The notes: generated by a model from the sequence alone, not told the origin. Shown: positions 38,999 to 53,137, counted from the first letter of the stretch. The stretch: 64,000 bases of DNA from Vibrio injensis (GCF_001895205.1 NZ_BDJF01000016.1:186001-250000); one strand, 5' to 3'. A program made the numbers and translations.

Positions 38999-41629
38999 TT
39001 ATTTGGCTGACTTACGTTTGTCCGTCACTTGCCAATCACCATCGTCATAGATTGCCGTCCAACCAGAAGGTTTACCATTTATTTCCGTCCGTACGTAATG
39101 CTCTTTGCTCTTACGACTGAATCGTACCACCGCTGCAAGCCCATCAGGATCATGAGTGGGCGCCTTCGCTAGATATTGGTACTTTTCAGGTAGACGTTGT
39201 TTAAAACGCTGTAACTCTTCAACAAGAGGTGCTCGGGTTTCACGAGATTTAGGAAAATTGCTGGCGGCTAAAAATAGTCCAGAAGCACCGTCACGTAGCA
39301 CAAAATAGGCATCTGAGTTTTCACACGGCAGTTCAGGGAAATGAACCGGATCTTCTTTCGGCGGAGCAACTTCACCGTTTCTCAATATCTTCCGAGTGTT
39401 CTTACAATTGTCATTGGTGCAGTCCATGTACTTACCGAAGCGCCCAGTTTTTAGCACCATATCTGATGAACATTTATCACATTCAACAACAGGGCCATCG
39501 TAACCTTTAACTTTAAACTCACCGGTTTCAACAACATAACCTTCGCAGTTTGGGTTATTACCGCAAACATGCAGCTTACGTTGACCATCAATCAGATAAG
39601 CGTCCATCGCCGTTTCACAAATCGGACAACGTTTTTTCGCTCGTAATGCTGCGGTTTCGACATCTTCCTCAAGAACATTGATAATGCCATCTTCATCGCC
39701 CAAATTAATCGTCGTTTTACAACGTTCTTTCGGAGGCAATGCATAGCCTGAACAACCGAGAAAAACTCCTGTTGAAGCCGTTCTAATCCCCATAGGACGA
39801 GAACAGGTTGGACACATAATGTTGGTCATTACAATATGATTAGGCTTCATACCGCCGTGATCTTCGTCCTGCTCGGCTTGCTCTAAATCACCGCTAAAAT
39901 CGACGAAGAAGGCATCCAATACTTGTTTCCAATTCGCTTCCCCCTCTGCAATTTGGTCAAGTTTTTCTTCCATCCGAGCGGTGAAGTCATAGTTCATTAA
40001 ATCGGTAAAACTACCATCGAGACGGTCGGTGACGATTTCGCCCATTTTTTCAGCATAAAAACGGCGCTGATCAACTTTTACGTAACCACGATCTTGAATA
40101 GTGGAAATGATCGATGCGTACGTTGATGGACGACCAATGCCACGTTTTTCTAATTCTTTAACCAATGCCGCTTCCGTAAATCGTGCTGGCGGCTTAGTGA
40201 AATGCTGCTTAGGATCCAGCTTCTCAAGGGTAAGAACTTCGCCAACTTGCACCGCAGGTAAAATTTGATCCTCATTTTTACCGAGTGGACGCTGCACACG
40301 AGTCCAGCCATCAAATTTTAAAATCCGTCCTTTCGCTTTCAACGTATATTCATCGGCTTTAACACTTACTGTCGTTGAATCGTATTGAGCTGGCGTCATT
40401 TGACATGCGACAAATTGATTCCAAATCAAGGCATAAATTTTATGTGCGTCTGCTTCCATACCTTGTAAATCATCGGCTTTGACATTAACGTCAGAAGGAC
40501 GGATCGCTTCGTGCGCTTCTTGAGCCCCTTTCTTGCTGCCATAGACAATCGCTTGCTGTGGCAGATACTGTGGGCCAAATTGCTGCTCGATAAACTGACG
40601 CGCTGATTCCACCGCTTCGGTGCTCAAGTTGGTAGAATCTGTACGCATGTAAGTAATGTAACCTGCCTCGTACAAGCGCTGCGCTAGCATCATGGTTTTC
40701 TTCACGCCATAGCCTAAGCGGGTACTGGCCGCTTGCTGAAGCGTGGAAGTAATAAATGGTGCACTCGGCTTACTTGTCGTGGGTTTATCTTCACGTTTAC
40801 AAACTTCAAAGCGTGCTTTTTGCAATACGGATAGAGCAGCTTGTGTTTCAGCTTCATTGCTTGGCTTAAAAGCAGAGCCTGCTTTTTGAGCGACCATCAA
40901 GCGAAAATCATCTTGCATGCTGGTTTTCGTGTCCGCATGAATATCCCAAAACTCTTCAGGAATAAACGCTTTGATCTCACGCTCACGCTCAACGAGGAGT
41001 TTCACCGCTACCGACTGCACACGACCAGCAGAAAGACCACGAGCCACTTTTTTCCATAACAACGGCGAGACCATAAAGCCCACAACGCGATCCATAAAAC
41101 GACGTGCCTGCTGTGCATTCACGCCATCCATGTTCAGTTCGCCAGGTTGTTCGAAAGCTTGTTGAATCGCATTTTTAGTGATTTCGTTAAACACAACACG
41201 TTTATAACGCTCTTCATCGCCACCGATGATCTCACGTAGGTGCCAAGCGATAGCTTCTCCTTCGCGGTCCAAATCGGTTGCGAGATAAACATAATCTGCG
41301 TCTTTGGCTAATTTTTGTAACTCAGCGACCACTTTTTCTTTGCCTGGAAGGATTTGATAATTCGCTTCCCAACCTTGAAAAGGGTTAACTCCCATTTTCT
41401 TAATCAGAGCGGTCCGTTCTTTTTCTTTTTTTAAACGCTCTTTTTCTTCCAACGAAAGTGCTTTATTGACCGCTGGTGTGGCTTTTTTAGCCGTAGTAGT
41501 TGTTTGACCTGCGGTAGGCAGATCGCGGACATGACCGACACTAGACTTAACAATGAAGTCTTTACCAAGGTATTTATTGATTGTTTTAGCCTTGGCTGGC
41601 GATTCCACTATAACGAGTGATTTACCCAT
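38999..41629 (-). CDS. topA: DNA topoisomerase I
   Basis: 876 residues from the ATG at 41629, giving [22 protein letters not shown] as in E. coli. A TTG four codons earlier has a closer AAGGG but no conservation. Order: Toprim domain (residues 1-150, with the [15 protein letters not shown] acidic motif), then the catalytic gate with the active tyrosine in [12 protein letters not shown] (Y327). The C-terminus has four-cysteine zinc motifs ([25 protein letters not shown]) from about 595 to 735 and then basic DNA-binding domains. It relaxes negative supercoils. The yciN gene divergent from it is also E. coli-like. Confidence 0.97.
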   Translation of the reverse strand: MGKSLVIVESPAKAKTINKYLGKDFIVKSSVGHVRDLPTAGQTTTTAKKATPAVNKALSLEEKERLKKEKERTALIKKMGVNPFQGWEANYQILPGKEKVVAELQKLAKDADYVYLATDLDREGEAIAWHLREIIGGDEERYKRVVFNEITKNAIQQAFEQPGELNMDGVNAQQARRFMDRVVGFMVSPLLWKKVARGLSAGRVQSVAVKLLVEREREIKAFIPEEFWDIHADTKTSMQDDFRLMVAQKAGSAFKPSNEAETQAALSVLQKARFEVCKREDKPTTSKPSAPFITSTLQQAASTRLGYGVKKTMMLAQRLYEAGYITYMRTDSTNLSTEAVESARQFIEQQFGPQYLPQQAIVYGSKKGAQEAHEAIRPSDVNVKADDLQGMEADAHKIYALIWNQFVACQMTPAQYDSTTVSVKADEYTLKAKGRILKFDGWTRVQRPLGKNEDQILPAVQVGEVLTLEKLDPKQHFTKPPARFTEAALVKELEKRGIGRPSTYASIISTIQDRGYVKVDQRRFYAEKMGEIVTDRLDGSFTDLMNYDFTARMEEKLDQIAEGEANWKQVLDAFFVDFSGDLEQAEQDEDHGGMKPNHIVMTNIMCPTCSRPMGIRTASTGVFLGCSGYALPPKERCKTTINLGDEDGIINVLEEDVETAALRAKKRCPICETAMDAYLIDGQRKLHVCGNNPNCEGYVVETGEFKVKGYDGPVVECDKCSSDMVLKTGRFGKYMDCTNDNCKNTRKILRNGEVAPPKEDPVHFPELPCENSDAYFVLRDGASGLFLAASNFPKSRETRAPLVEELQRFKQRLPEKYQYLAKAPTHDPDGLAAVVRFSRKSKEHYVRTEINGKPSGWTAIYDDGDWQVTDKRKSAK

Positions 41630-42046
41630 AATTTGATTCAAATGCCCTTAATCATACTGCGAGTAATAAATCGCATGATGTTCTAAAAATATTGCTTCTT
41701 TTTTTACTATCGAGCCAGTTAAGCAGAAGATCAACCTGTTTTTGAAAAAAAACGCTTGTTTGCTCGACAAATCGACGAAACCGCATCCGCAAGACAAAAT
41801 TAGCATGATAGTAAAGAGTGCCTGTTTTAGGTGCGACCGCTAATCTAGAAAGTATGTTGTTAATCACAAAATTAGGTAAAAGTGATTTTTATCCATTTCC
41901 TGTTTCTGATCATGGTTTTTACGTGGCACAATTCTACAATCACGTCACCGATTGATGAAAAACGGGGATCTGCTGGGCGGCAGCATAGAGAAACGTAATA
42001 CCGAGAGCAAGTAAATCAAAGAACAATCTAAAATAAAGAGAGAAAT
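41630..42046. other. Divergent intergenic region between topA and yciN
   Basis: About 415 AT-rich bases. No gene with a plausible start signal was found on either strand, and no recognisable RNA family. Divergent promoters are expected. AGAGAG just before 42047 is the yciN ribosome binding site. Confidence 0.35.
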
Positions 42047-42295
42047 ATGCAGACCAAACAACTCATCAGTGAATTCGATTTATTACTTATAGCCAATCAA
42101 TTAATTCAAGAACACGACAGCTATATAGAGGGAATGCGCACAACTAGCGTCGAGGAAAAAGACAGTGTATTAGTATTTAAAGGGGATTATTTTCTTGATC
42201 CTCAAGGTCTACCTAGTGAGAAAACAACCGCTGTATTTAATATGTTTAAATATTTGGCTCACCATCTTTCGAAACAATTTACCCTTAAAAAATAA
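42047..42295 (+). CDS. yciN: YciN-like DUF2498 protein
   Basis: 82 residues. The C-terminal half, VLVFKGDYFLDPQGLPSEKTTAVFNMFKYLAHHLS in outline, closely matches E. coli YciN, which also sits beside topA. The N-terminal half (LIANQLIQEHDSYIEGM) is also alignable. The protein is small and soluble, with no known function. AGAGAG lies five bases before the ATG. A bidirectional terminator follows at once. Confidence 0.88.
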   Translation: MQTKQLISEFDLLLIANQLIQEHDSYIEGMRTTSVEEKDSVLVFKGDYFLDPQGLPSEKTTAVFNMFKYLAHHLSKQFTLKK

Positions 42296-42297
42296 TA

Positions 42298-42319
42298 AAA
42301 GCCTCTATATTGAGGCTTT
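42298..42319. terminator. Bidirectional terminator between yciN and aroA
   Basis: AAAGCCTC and GAGGCTTT arms around a 6-base loop, immediately after the yciN stop and 41 bases after the aroA stop on the other strand. Confidence 0.75.
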
Positions 42320-42359
42320 CACTTCTTATTAGTACGAAAAATTTATTGCTCTAAATCAC

Positions 42360-43640
42360 TCAGTGGGATAATTGAGCAAACTTCTCAAAATAATCTGGGA
42401 AGGTTTTTGATGTACATTTAGGATCATTAATCGTCACTGGCGTCTCACCAAGGGCAACTAAAGAAAAACACATCGCCATACGGTGATCGTCGTAAGTATC
42501 AATCGTCGCATGTTGTAGATGGCTTGGAGGAGTGATGATAATGTAGTCCTCACCTTCTTCGACCTGAGCACCAACTTTACGCAATTCTGTCGCCATCGCC
42601 GTTAACCGATCGGTCTCTTTCACTCGCCAATTATAAACATTGCGAATTGCCGTTGAGCCTTTAGCAAACAGAGCCGTTGTCGCAATTGTCATCGCAGCAT
42701 CCGGGATGGCATTAAAGTCTAAATCGACCGCGGTTAACTCTCCTCGACGAGCAATCACATAATCGTCTCCCCATTCAATTTGCGCGCCCATTTTTTCTAA
42801 CGCATAAGCAAACTGGACATCACCTTGAATACTATTTTTACCAATGCCCGTCACTTTAACTTGACCGCCTTTTATCGCGGCAGCAGCAAGAAAATAGGAA
42901 GCAGAAGATGCGTCGCCTTCAACCAGAAAATCACCGGGAGAAACATAAGATTGGCCAGCAGGAATCACAAATTGTTGATAGTCATGATTGATGACCTGAA
43001 CACCAAATTGTTCCATCAGATGTAGCGTGATATCGATATAAGGCTTTGAAACTAACTCGCCTACAATATCAATGGTCATCGTGCCTTCTGCTAAAGGTGC
43101 AGACATTAAGAAGGCCGTTAAAAATTGGCTTGAAATAGAACCGTCAATCGAAACATGGCTTGCTTTTAGTCCTGTGCCTTGAATACGCAACGGAGGATAA
43201 TGCTCACTTTCCAAATATTCTATGTTTGCCCCAGCTTGACGCAAAGCGTCCACCAAATGACCAATTGGTCGCTCTTTCATTCGTGGTTCGCCAGTGAGAA
43301 TACACTCACCGCGCCCCAAACATAATGCCGCAGCTAATGGACGCATTGCCGTCCCCGCATTACCGAGAAAGAGTTCTTGTAAACCTTCGATAACAAAGGG
43401 GTGCCCTAAACCCTCCACCTCACATTGTGTTTTATCCGCGGAGAGCCGATACTTAACGCCCAATTGGCTCAATGCCTTAAGCATATGGCGGATATCATCA
43501 CTATCGAGTAAATTGGTTAAGCGTGTCGTTCCGGTGGCTAATGCTGCCAAAAGAAGCGCTCGATTCGAGACACTTTTTGAACCTGGCAAATTAACTTCAC
43601 CATTAATATTAGCAATAGGCTGTAAGGTAAGACTTTCCAT
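42360..43640 (-). CDS. aroA: 5-enolpyruvylshikimate-3-phosphate synthase
   Basis: 426 residues from the ATG at 43640, matching the 427 of E. coli; an in-frame extension to 43721 is not conserved. The substrate-binding block is [20 protein letters not shown] near residues 17-36. [19 protein letters not shown] near 90-108 carries the PEP-site GNAGTA, in which the glycine that sets glyphosate sensitivity is intact. [17 protein letters not shown] follows. It makes EPSP in aromatic amino-acid synthesis. serC is not adjacent, unlike in E. coli. Confidence 0.97.
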   Translation of the reverse strand: MESLTLQPIANINGEVNLPGSKSVSNRALLLAALATGTTRLTNLLDSDDIRHMLKALSQLGVKYRLSADKTQCEVEGLGHPFVIEGLQELFLGNAGTAMRPLAAALCLGRGECILTGEPRMKERPIGHLVDALRQAGANIEYLESEHYPPLRIQGTGLKASHVSIDGSISSQFLTAFLMSAPLAEGTMTIDIVGELVSKPYIDITLHLMEQFGVQVINHDYQQFVIPAGQSYVSPGDFLVEGDASSASYFLAAAAIKGGQVKVTGIGKNSIQGDVQFAYALEKMGAQIEWGDDYVIARRGELTAVDLDFNAIPDAAMTIATTALFAKGSTAIRNVYNWRVKETDRLTAMATELRKVGAQVEEGEDYIIITPPSHLQHATIDTYDDHRMAMCFSLVALGETPVTINDPKCTSKTFPDYFEKFAQLSH

Positions 43641-43773
43641 TAAACGTGTATTTCCTTGCACTGTCATCATAGCCGTGAATATTGAAGGCAGTAAAATTCT
43701 TGGTAATGGCAGACTAACCAAAATCCCTTATCCTCGCTAGTCTTTATCCATTAATGAAGACAAAAAATCTTGC

Positions 43774-44229
43774 TTACCTTTCTTTATCCACTCTCACCCC
43801 ATCCGAGAAGTATAAGATTCTGACTAGATCGCCTCGGTTAAAGATCATTTGGTTATCGAGATCTTGAATTACATCAATCAATTGACCGTCATTCGTTTTA
43901 ATCAATAGCTCAACCAATTTATACTCAATAAGATGAGTTTTATTTCCATGATGATGAGCAACACCCGCACCGGCTGCTGCGCCAACCGCGGTGGCGACTT
44001 GCTTACCCCGACCATCACCAAACTGATGACCGACAAGTCCGCCCACGACTGCGCCAAGTAACGTCTCCCAGCCCTTCGATTTAGAGTGAATGATCTCTTG
44101 TTGAGTAATGTAACGGACCGTTTCTACCTGTCCAAAGACAACCTCATTCACGGGCCTCGCTTGATTACGCTGATACACAGCATTGGCAAACAGAGGAAAA
44201 ATCAATAAGATCCATATCCACTTTGTCAT
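43774..44229 (-). CDS. Glycine-zipper envelope protein (SlyB/17-kDa antigen-like)
   Basis: 151 residues with a signal peptide of about 17 residues ending FANA. No lipobox cysteine is present, so it differs from true SlyB lipoproteins. The central segment LLGAVVGGLVGHQFGDGRGKQ plus VATAVGAAAGAGVAHHHG (about residues 58-96) is a glycine-zipper 2TM domain. Such proteins sit in or near the outer membrane and support envelope stability; the exact role is unknown. It is a single gene, divergent from aat, with its ATG 33 bases from the aat start. Confidence 0.8.
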   Translation of the reverse strand: MTKWIWILLIFPLFANAVYQRNQARPVNEVVFGQVETVRYITQQEIIHSKSKGWETLLGAVVGGLVGHQFGDGRGKQVATAVGAAAGAGVAHHHGNKTHLIEYKLVELLIKTNDGQLIDVIQDLDNQMIFNRGDLVRILYFSDGVRVDKER

Positions 44230-44262
44230 TTTGTACTCCTATTAGGATAAGTTGGTTAAATA

Positions 44263-44997
44263 ATGGCACTCTATCTCACTGAATTAGCGAGCGATAATTT
44301 CTCTTTCCCCTCGCCTTTATTTGCCTCAGATGAGCCCAATGGTCTATTGGCTTTTGGTGGGGATTTGCATCCCGATCGTCTTATTTCAGCTTACCACAAC
44401 GGTATCTTCCCGTGGTATGGTCCTAGTGAACCGATCCTTTGGTGGAGTCCGTCCCCGCGTGCCGTGTTTTTTCCTAAGACCTTTAAACCAGCAAAAAGTG
44501 TGCAAAAATTTCAGCGCAAACACACGTATCGAGTGAGTGTAAACCATGATACCGCACGGGTGATTGAGTTATGTGCTGCGGTACGTCCTGCTGATCAAAC
44601 TTGGTTAAATGCCGATATGCGTTCATCCTATCAACAACTTGCCAAGCAAGGCATTTGCCATTCCGTTGAAGTGTGGCGTGATGATACCTTAATCGGTGGC
44701 CTTTATGGTATTCAAGTTGGCCAGCTCTTTTGTGGAGAATCGATGTTTAGTTTAGCCGATAACGCATCCAAAATCGGGTTTTGGTATTTCTGTGCTCATT
44801 TTGCCACTCATGGCGGACAATTAATCGATTGCCAAGTGATGAATCCACATCTTCGCTCATTAGGTGCCGTTGAATTACCGCGTGACCAATTTTTAGATTC
44901 ATTGCTATCCTTAAAACAAGGTCAGGTAACAGATAACTGCTTTCAACCTCAATGGTTATCTCTTACCGTTAACGGCTCATCGAAGGAGTCGCTATGA
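44263..44997 (+). CDS. aat: Leucyl/phenylalanyl-tRNA-protein transferase
   Basis: 244 residues. It adds leucine or phenylalanine to proteins with N-terminal Lys or Arg, producing a destabilising N-terminus for ClpS-ClpAP. Family blocks include GLLAFGGDLHPDRLISAYHNGIFPW near residues 27-51 (in two parts) and WWSPSPRAVFFP near 59-70. The C-terminal half has GGLYGIQVGQLFCGESMFS near 145-163. Its stop overlaps the bpt start by four bases (ATGA). The two transferases form an operon upstream of infA. Confidence 0.97.
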   Translation: MALYLTELASDNFSFPSPLFASDEPNGLLAFGGDLHPDRLISAYHNGIFPWYGPSEPILWWSPSPRAVFFPKTFKPAKSVQKFQRKHTYRVSVNHDTARVIELCAAVRPADQTWLNADMRSSYQQLAKQGICHSVEVWRDDTLIGGLYGIQVGQLFCGESMFSLADNASKIGFWYFCAHFATHGGQLIDCQVMNPHLRSLGAVELPRDQFLDSLLSLKQGQVTDNCFQPQWLSLTVNGSSKESL

Positions 44998-45695
44998 GTT
45001 CTGATTTACAGCAAATTCGCATTGGTTTAACCAGTAATCACCCTTGCAGTTATTTAGCCGACCGGATGGAGCGAGTCGCTGTTGCAATGGATCCTCACAT
45101 GCAGAGTCCAGATAACTATGAACTACTGCTAGCCAATGGCTTTCGACGTAGTGGCGATACTATCTATAAACCTCATTGCGATCATTGCCAAGCTTGCCAA
45201 GCTCTACGAGTGTCAGTGAATGAATTCACACCATCGAGAAGTCAAAAACGCCTGCTAAAACAAGTACAAGCTCGTTATCAATGGCAATTAAAACCAGAAA
45301 TGGATGACGATTGGTTTTCGCTCTATTCTCGTTACATCGAAGCGCGTCATAACAGCGGTACTATGTATCCTCCTCGCCGTGATGAATTTTCTAAGTTTGC
45401 GAGTTCTAACTGGTTAGATACACAATACTTACATCTCTATTTAGATGATCGATTAGTCGCCGTCGCCATCACCGACATTCTCCCGAATAGCGCAAGTGCG
45501 TTTTATACCTTCTTTGATCCCGATAGTTCACTGTCCTTAGGAACATTAGCCGTTCTTAGTCAACTTGAGCTCACCAAAATCATGAATAAACAGTGGCTTT
45601 ATTTAGGATATCAAATTGATGAATGCCCAGCGATGAACTACAAAGTACGCTTCAGAGCACATCAAAAGCTAGTCAAACAGCGTTGGCAAGGGTAG
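44994..45695 (+). CDS. bpt: Aspartate/glutamate leucyltransferase
   Basis: 233 residues of the ATE/Bpt family. In Vibrio vulnificus Bpt is known to add leucine to N-terminal Asp and Glu. The N-terminal cysteine block, PCSYLADR followed by YKPHCDHCQACQALRV near residues 56-71, and GTMYPPRRDEF near 120-130 are family signatures. It is commonly annotated as arginyl-transferase (ate), but bacterial members next to aat are leucyl-transferases. It is translationally coupled to aat. Confidence 0.93.
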   Translation: MSSDLQQIRIGLTSNHPCSYLADRMERVAVAMDPHMQSPDNYELLLANGFRRSGDTIYKPHCDHCQACQALRVSVNEFTPSRSQKRLLKQVQARYQWQLKPEMDDDWFSLYSRYIEARHNSGTMYPPRRDEFSKFASSNWLDTQYLHLYLDDRLVAVAITDILPNSASAFYTFFDPDSSLSLGTLAVLSQLELTKIMNKQWLYLGYQIDECPAMNYKVRFRAHQKLVKQRWQG

Positions 45696-45726
45696 AATAC
45701 GCCCCAAGTTTACATATTGATTTTTT

Positions 45727-45757
45727 AACGGCAAAATACGCCGTTGATTATTTTTCG
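45727..45757 (+). terminator. Hairpin between bpt and infA
   Basis: AACGGC (45727-45732), 7-base loop, GCCGTT (45740-45745), then GATTATTTTT. It may end the aat-bpt transcript or attenuate entry into infA. Confidence 0.55.
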
Positions 45758-45779
45758 CCAAATTTCTAAAGAGGATTAA

Positions 45780-45998
<219 letters not shown>

Positions 45999-46019
45999 TC
46001 ACTGATTTTCGAATGCAAC

Positions 46020-46046
46020 AAAAACGGAGCTCTACGCTCCGTTTTT
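46020..46046 (+). terminator. Intrinsic terminator of infA
   Basis: AAAAACGGAGC and GCTCCGTTTTT arms around TCTAC, 22 bases after the infA stop, with five T. Confidence 0.88.
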
Positions 46047-46086
46047 GTTGCCTAAGAGTGAGTGATAAGGCGATATCACGGATAAC

Positions 46087-46116
46087 AAAAAGCGCACGAT
46101 ACCCTGTGCGCTTTTT
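46087..46116. terminator. Bidirectional terminator downstream of clpA
   Basis: AAAAAGCGCAC and GTGCGCTTTTT arms around an 8-base loop. On the minus strand it lies 51 bases past the clpA stop, ending in a T-run. Confidence 0.85.
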
Positions 46117-46166
46117 TATTAACTTAATTTTATTCGCTGTTAAGTTCACTCATTAAATCGTTGGTC

Positions 46167-48431
46167 TTAATGAGCAACCTTTTCACGTGAACTCATGTAC
46201 TCAAAGGTCAAATGGTCATCCGCTAAATCAACTTTAACCGTACCACCTTCGACTAATGAGCCAAACAGTAATTCATTCGCTAATGGTTTTTTCAACTGAT
46301 CTTGAATCACTCGGCCCATCGGGCGAGCTCCCATATCACGGTCATAACCTTTCACGGCTAACCAGTGGCGCGCATCTTCAGACACTTCAAGAGATACACC
46401 ACGAGCATCAAGCTGCACTTGTAGTTCAACAATAAATTTATCAACGACTTGGTGAATCACTCGTTCATCAAGACTATTGAACCAAATTACATGATCCAAA
46501 CGGTTACGAAACTCTGGCGTAAAGACTTTTTTGATCTCCGCCATCGCGTCATGGCTGTGATCCTGCTGAATCATACCAATTGATTTTTTAACTGTTTCCG
46601 CAACCCCTGCGTTGGTCGTCATGACCAAGATAACGTTACGAAAATCGGCTTTACGACCATTATTATCCGTTAACGTCCCATTATCCATCACTTGCAATAA
46701 TAGGTTAAATACATCGGGGTGCGCTTTTTCTATCTCATCCAATAACACGACGGCATGAGGATGTTTAATCACCGCATCGGTTAATAATCCACCTTGGTCA
46801 TAACCGACATAACCAGGAGGAGCACCAATTAAACGACTCACCGAGTGACGCTCACCATATTCCGACATATCAAAGCGCAGTAACTCGATACCGAGCAACT
46901 TAGATAGCTGAACAGTGACTTCCGTTTTACCGACCCCTGTTGGTCCTGCAAATAAGAAGGAGCCAACAGGGCGGTTTTCCGCACCCAATCCTGCACGAGT
47001 GAGCTTAATCGACTCGCTCAACACTTCGATAGCTTTGTCTTGACCAAACACCAGCATCTTCATTTTCTTATCCAGATTTTTCAAAATATCCTTGTCTGAA
47101 GAAGAAACTGACTTCTCTGGTATACGAGCCATTTTAGCAACCATGGCTTCAATTTCTGCCACACCGACCGTTTTTCTGCGTCGGTTTGCAGGCATCAAGC
47201 GAACTCTCGCCCCAGCTTCATCAATGACGTCAATCGCTTTATCTGGTAAGTGACGCTCGTTAATGTATTTAGCCGACAGCTCCACCGCCGCGCGTAAAGC
47301 TTTATTGGTATAGCGAACATCGTGGTGAGCTTCATATTTCGGTTTTAGACCCATCAAAATTTTTGTTGTGTCATCAATAGACGGTTCGACAACATCAATT
47401 TTTTGGAAACGACGAGATAACGCACGCTCTTTTTCGAATATCGTATTGTATTCCTGATAAGTCGTTGAGCCAATACAGCGTAGCTTACCGCTACTCAGCA
47501 AAGGTTTGATTAAATTGGCTGCATCAACTTGTCCACCAGAAGCCGCTCCAGCACCGATGATGGTATGAATTTCATCGATAAACAAAATTGCATCTTTTTC
47601 TTTTTCTAACTGTTTTAGAATCGTTTTAAAACGTTTTTCAAAATCGCCACGGTATTTGGTCCCAGCTAATAACGAACCAATATCCAACGAGTAAATAACG
47701 CTATTTTGGATAACTTCAGGCACTTGACCTTCAACAATCCTCCACGCTAAACCTTCAGCAATCGCAGTTTTACCTACGCCAGCCTCACCCACTAATAAAG
47801 GGTTATTTTTGCGACGACGACATAATACTTGAATAGTACGCTCAAGCTCTTTATCTCGGCCGATTAAAGGATCAATTTGGCCTTGTTTAGCCAGTTGGTT
47901 TAGATTGCAAGCAAAGCTCTCTAAACGCTCATCAGAATTAGACTCTTCAGGACTACTGCTCCCAAAGGAGTCTCCTGCCGAATCTTCCGCACCAGACGTT
48001 TTCGTGATGCCATGGGAAATGTAATTCACAATGTCGAGACGACTGATATCATTTTTTTTCAATAAATACGCCGCATGGGATTCTTGCTCACTGAAAATGG
48101 CAACCAGTACGTTAGCACCCGTGACTTCACTTCGGCCAGAAGATTGAACATGGAAAACAGCACGTTGTAGTACGCGTTGAAAACTCAATGTAGGTTGAGT
48201 TTCGCGTGTTTCATCGTGGTTAGGAATTAAAGGCGTGGTTTGATCAATAAATTGATCAAGCTCGCGACGTAAGTTATCGATATCGGCTTGACAAGCGACG
48301 AGTGCGTCCTTCGCTGCATCATTTTCTAATAATGCAAGTAGGAGGTGCTCGACGGTCATAAATTCATGTCTTTTATCTCGCGCTCGAGCGAACGCGCCAT
48401 TGAGACTCGATTCTAGTTCTTTGTTAAGCAT
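46167..48431 (-). CDS. clpA: ClpA, ATPase subunit of the ClpAP protease
   Basis: 754 residues. Double Clp_N repeat at residues 1-140 (binding site of ClpS). First AAA domain with GEAGVGKTA near 214-222. Second AAA domain with GPTGVGKTE near 494-502, followed by [22 protein letters not shown] loop with the IGM/L motif that docks onto ClpP is seen near residue 617. It unfolds N-degron and other substrates. GGAGG lies close to the ATG. clpS is 39 bases upstream on the same strand. Confidence 0.97.
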   Translation of the reverse strand: MLNKELESSLNGAFARARDKRHEFMTVEHLLLALLENDAAKDALVACQADIDNLRRELDQFIDQTTPLIPNHDETRETQPTLSFQRVLQRAVFHVQSSGRSEVTGANVLVAIFSEQESHAAYLLKKNDISRLDIVNYISHGITKTSGAEDSAGDSFGSSSPEESNSDERLESFACNLNQLAKQGQIDPLIGRDKELERTIQVLCRRRKNNPLLVGEAGVGKTAIAEGLAWRIVEGQVPEVIQNSVIYSLDIGSLLAGTKYRGDFEKRFKTILKQLEKEKDAILFIDEIHTIIGAGAASGGQVDAANLIKPLLSSGKLRCIGSTTYQEYNTIFEKERALSRRFQKIDVVEPSIDDTTKILMGLKPKYEAHHDVRYTNKALRAAVELSAKYINERHLPDKAIDVIDEAGARVRLMPANRRRKTVGVAEIEAMVAKMARIPEKSVSSSDKDILKNLDKKMKMLVFGQDKAIEVLSESIKLTRAGLGAENRPVGSFLFAGPTGVGKTEVTVQLSKLLGIELLRFDMSEYGERHSVSRLIGAPPGYVGYDQGGLLTDAVIKHPHAVVLLDEIEKAHPDVFNLLLQVMDNGTLTDNNGRKADFRNVILVMTTNAGVAETVKKSIGMIQQDHSHDAMAEIKKVFTPEFRNRLDHVIWFNSLDERVIHQVVDKFIVELQVQLDARGVSLEVSEDARHWLAVKGYDRDMGARPMGRVIQDQLKKPLANELLFGSLVEGGTVKVDLADDHLTFEYMSSREKVAH

Positions 48432-48470
48432 AAGGCCTCCTTGAGGAACAACCAGATTGTTGTTGCAAGT

Positions 48471-48791
48471 CTAAGCTTGCTCCATGGTACACAAGAGGGG
48501 ATGCTCATTTTCTCTTGAGTATGTCGCGACTTGTGCCACCTTCGTCTCTGCTACCTCTGCAGTATACGTGCCACAAATGGCTTTTCCTTCATAATGAACT
48601 CTCAACATAACCTGCGTCGCTCGTTCCATATCCATTGAAAAGAACCGAGCAAGTATTTCGATGACAAAGTCCATCGGAGTATAATCATCGTTATTGAGTA
48701 CCACATGATACATCGCCGGGGGTTTAACCGCGGTTTTCTCTTTCTCCAGTAAGTCAGAGCCTGGAGTAACCCATTCAAAATTTCTACTCAT
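48471..48791 (-). CDS. clpS: ClpS, N-degron adaptor of ClpAP
   Basis: 106 residues, the size of ClpS. It has a flexible N-terminal tail and the core [20 protein letters not shown] near residues 28-47. The NDD and the downstream [21 protein letters not shown] region form the pocket that binds N-terminal Leu, Phe, Tyr or Trp, including the gatekeeper Met. It hands N-degron substrates made by Aat and Bpt to ClpA. Co-transcribed with clpA, and divergent from cspD as in E. coli. Confidence 0.97.
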   Translation of the reverse strand: MSRNFEWVTPGSDLLEKEKTAVKPPAMYHVVLNNDDYTPMDFVIEILARFFSMDMERATQVMLRVHYEGKAICGTYTAEVAETKVAQVATYSRENEHPLLCTMEQA

Positions 48792-49630
48792 AACCGTCGT
48801 ATTTCGGAGCGTTTCTCGTTGTATTACTCATTGTTACCCTTTTCATCAGCGCAGTAAATAGGCTTTACTGGTGGCTTGCTCAGGTGAAAAACAACCCTTA
48901 CTTAGAGACTAATCTAGCAATGGTATCGCTGCAAATAAAACATCACTTTTCCAGTTATTCATGGGGTCTAAATGTGTAAAATTCACCCATCACTATGCAC
49001 CAGATATCACATTATGCATTGCTATTTGCAAATTAAATTGCATTTCTCCACACTACGTAGCCCAACCGCTTGAGCCTTATTAAGTCTATGGGGAAGTGAC
49101 ACGACGAGCACCACTATCGCTTCAATCAATAATCGGCTCATTGAGAATATCCACCGTTCAACCTTTCACGACGCCATTGATCTTCATCTAACTCAGCCAA
49201 TAAGCAGACTTAGCCATCCATTGTTACGTTAATAAAGCGTTCAGCAGATCAACTCCGTTTAAAGGAAACCGATAAACAACAAATTAATCAATAAACCAGT
49301 CGCCATCCTACACTCAGCACGGTTCATTCGGTATCCATATCACGATACGAGATGTATTTGATAAAGATGCATTTAATAGCAGGCTAGTTAAGTGATTTAC
49401 CTATAAAAGTGACGATTTTTATCTCTTTTTACTATTGACTGTACTCAATCATTGGCTACATTGGTCAATTAGTGACTAAAAATTTGGCAGCAGCTAAATG
49501 GTTATTCACTCAATAAGAGTTTCGCTGATGGAATAAAAAGCGAAAATTGATACCTAGACGATGGGACATTACCCATAAATAAGGTAAGTGTTAACAACAT
49601 CAGTAATACAATGCATGAGGGATGTATAGC
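48792..49630. other. Long gene-free region between clpS and cspD
   Basis: About 840 bases with no open frame bearing a start signal and homology on either strand, and no recognised RNA family. It is AT-rich with several short palindromes, for example TTAGTGACTAA near 49470-49480. It must contain the clpS and cspD promoters. A decayed gene cannot be excluded but no remnant was identified. Confidence 0.4.
49435..49462 (+). promoter_or_regulatory. Candidate cspD promoter
   Basis: TTGACT (49435-49440), 16-base spacer, TACATT (49457-49462). This would give a 5' leader of about 160 bases, long leaders being common in cold-shock family genes. Confidence 0.5.
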
Positions 49631-49852
49631 ATGGCTACAGGTACAGTAAAATGGTTCAACAACGCTAAAGGATTTGGTTTTATTTGTCCGGAAGGCGGAA
49701 ATGAAGACATTTTTGCTCATTATTCAACGATCAAAATGGATGGCTATCGCACATTAAAAGCGGGTCAACAGGTTGCTTATGAAGTGGAACAGGGCCCTAA
49801 AGGCTATCATGCAAGTAATGTGGTACCGATTGAAGGCCAACCAAGTAAATAA
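49631..49852 (+). CDS. cspD: Cold-shock-like protein CspD
   Basis: 73 residues from the ATG at 49631; an ATG three codons upstream is poorly placed against the GAGGG ribosome binding site. The RNP-1 motif KGFGFICP and the RNP-2-like DIFAHYSTI are intact in a single cold-shock domain. The position divergent from clpS and the C-terminal extension IEGQPSK support CspD rather than CspA. In E. coli CspD is induced in stationary phase and inhibits DNA replication. Confidence 0.93.
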   Translation: MATGTVKWFNNAKGFGFICPEGGNEDIFAHYSTIKMDGYRTLKAGQQVAYEVEQGPKGYHASNVVPIEGQPSK

Positions 49853-49878
49853 TTCGCTGCCATCTTGTGTCTAAAACT

Positions 49879-49901
49879 AACCCGCCTTTCGGCGGGTTTT
49901 G
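49879..49901. terminator. Bidirectional terminator between cspD and icd
   Basis: AACCCGCC (49879-49886), loop TTTC, GGCGGGTT (49891-49898), then TTG. It sits between convergent genes. Confidence 0.85.
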
Positions 49902-49905
49902 TTCT

Positions 49906-52445
<2,540 letters not shown>

Positions 52446-53129
52446 ATGTCATCCCGCTCACGTCGTACGCTTTCCAACTCTTCAACGACCGGCGCACCTG
52501 CGCAATTCAAACGCGCCGAACGCCCTAAACGGGCTGAAAAAACCATCTTCAAGCGAAAGAAAATCACTTCCGTGCCACGAGCTCCTGACGAACGAAAAGT
52601 CATCGCCTTTAATAAACCTTACGATACCTTAAGCCAGTTTACTGATGGTCAAGGCCGACAGACTTTGGCTGATTTTATTACGATAAAAGACATTTATGCC
52701 GCTGGACGGCTCGATCGTGATAGCGAAGGCTTAATGATCTTAACCAATGATGGCGTATTACAAGCAAAACTGACTCAGCCTAAAGCTAAAGCGCCAAAAA
52801 CCTATTGGGTGCAAGTTGAAGGGCAACCACAAGAAGCCGATTTAGCGCAGTTGCGCCGCGGTGTAACGCTTAAAGATGGCCCGACGTTACCGGCTCAAGT
52901 TGAGATTATCGAACCACCACATGTATGGGAACGCAACCCACCAGTGCGCTTTCGGGCGGCAATCCCCACGACGTGGTTAGCAATTACTATTATTGAAGGT
53001 CGCAATCGACAAGTGCGGCGTATGACTGCTCACATCGGCTTTCCCACTCTACGCCTGATTCGTTATTCAATTGGTAATACTCGCCTAGAAACGCTTCAAC
53101 CCGGTGAGTGGCGTGAAATTCAGCTATAA
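52446..53129 (+). CDS. rluE: 23S rRNA pseudouridine synthase RluE
   Basis: 227 residues from the ATG at 52446, with AAGG nine bases upstream; a GTG at 52437 overlaps that site. A basic, disordered N-terminal tail of about 50 residues precedes the RsuA-family domain: [20 protein letters not shown], then [19 protein letters not shown] with the catalytic aspartate near residue 92, and [21 protein letters not shown]. It has no S4 domain, as in E. coli RluE, which modifies U2457. E. coli rluE is likewise beside icd. Confidence 0.92.
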   Translation: MSSRSRRTLSNSSTTGAPAQFKRAERPKRAEKTIFKRKKITSVPRAPDERKVIAFNKPYDTLSQFTDGQGRQTLADFITIKDIYAAGRLDRDSEGLMILTNDGVLQAKLTQPKAKAPKTYWVQVEGQPQEADLAQLRRGVTLKDGPTLPAQVEIIEPPHVWERNPPVRFRAAIPTTWLAITIIEGRNRQVRRMTAHIGFPTLRLIRYSIGNTRLETLQPGEWREIQL

Positions 53130-53137
53130 AGAATACG

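Noticed and set aside
45999..46166. Possible tRNA-Ser gene between infA and clpA, as in E. coli
   Set aside because: The gap holds two terminators and no cloverleaf or conserved TTCGA-type arm.
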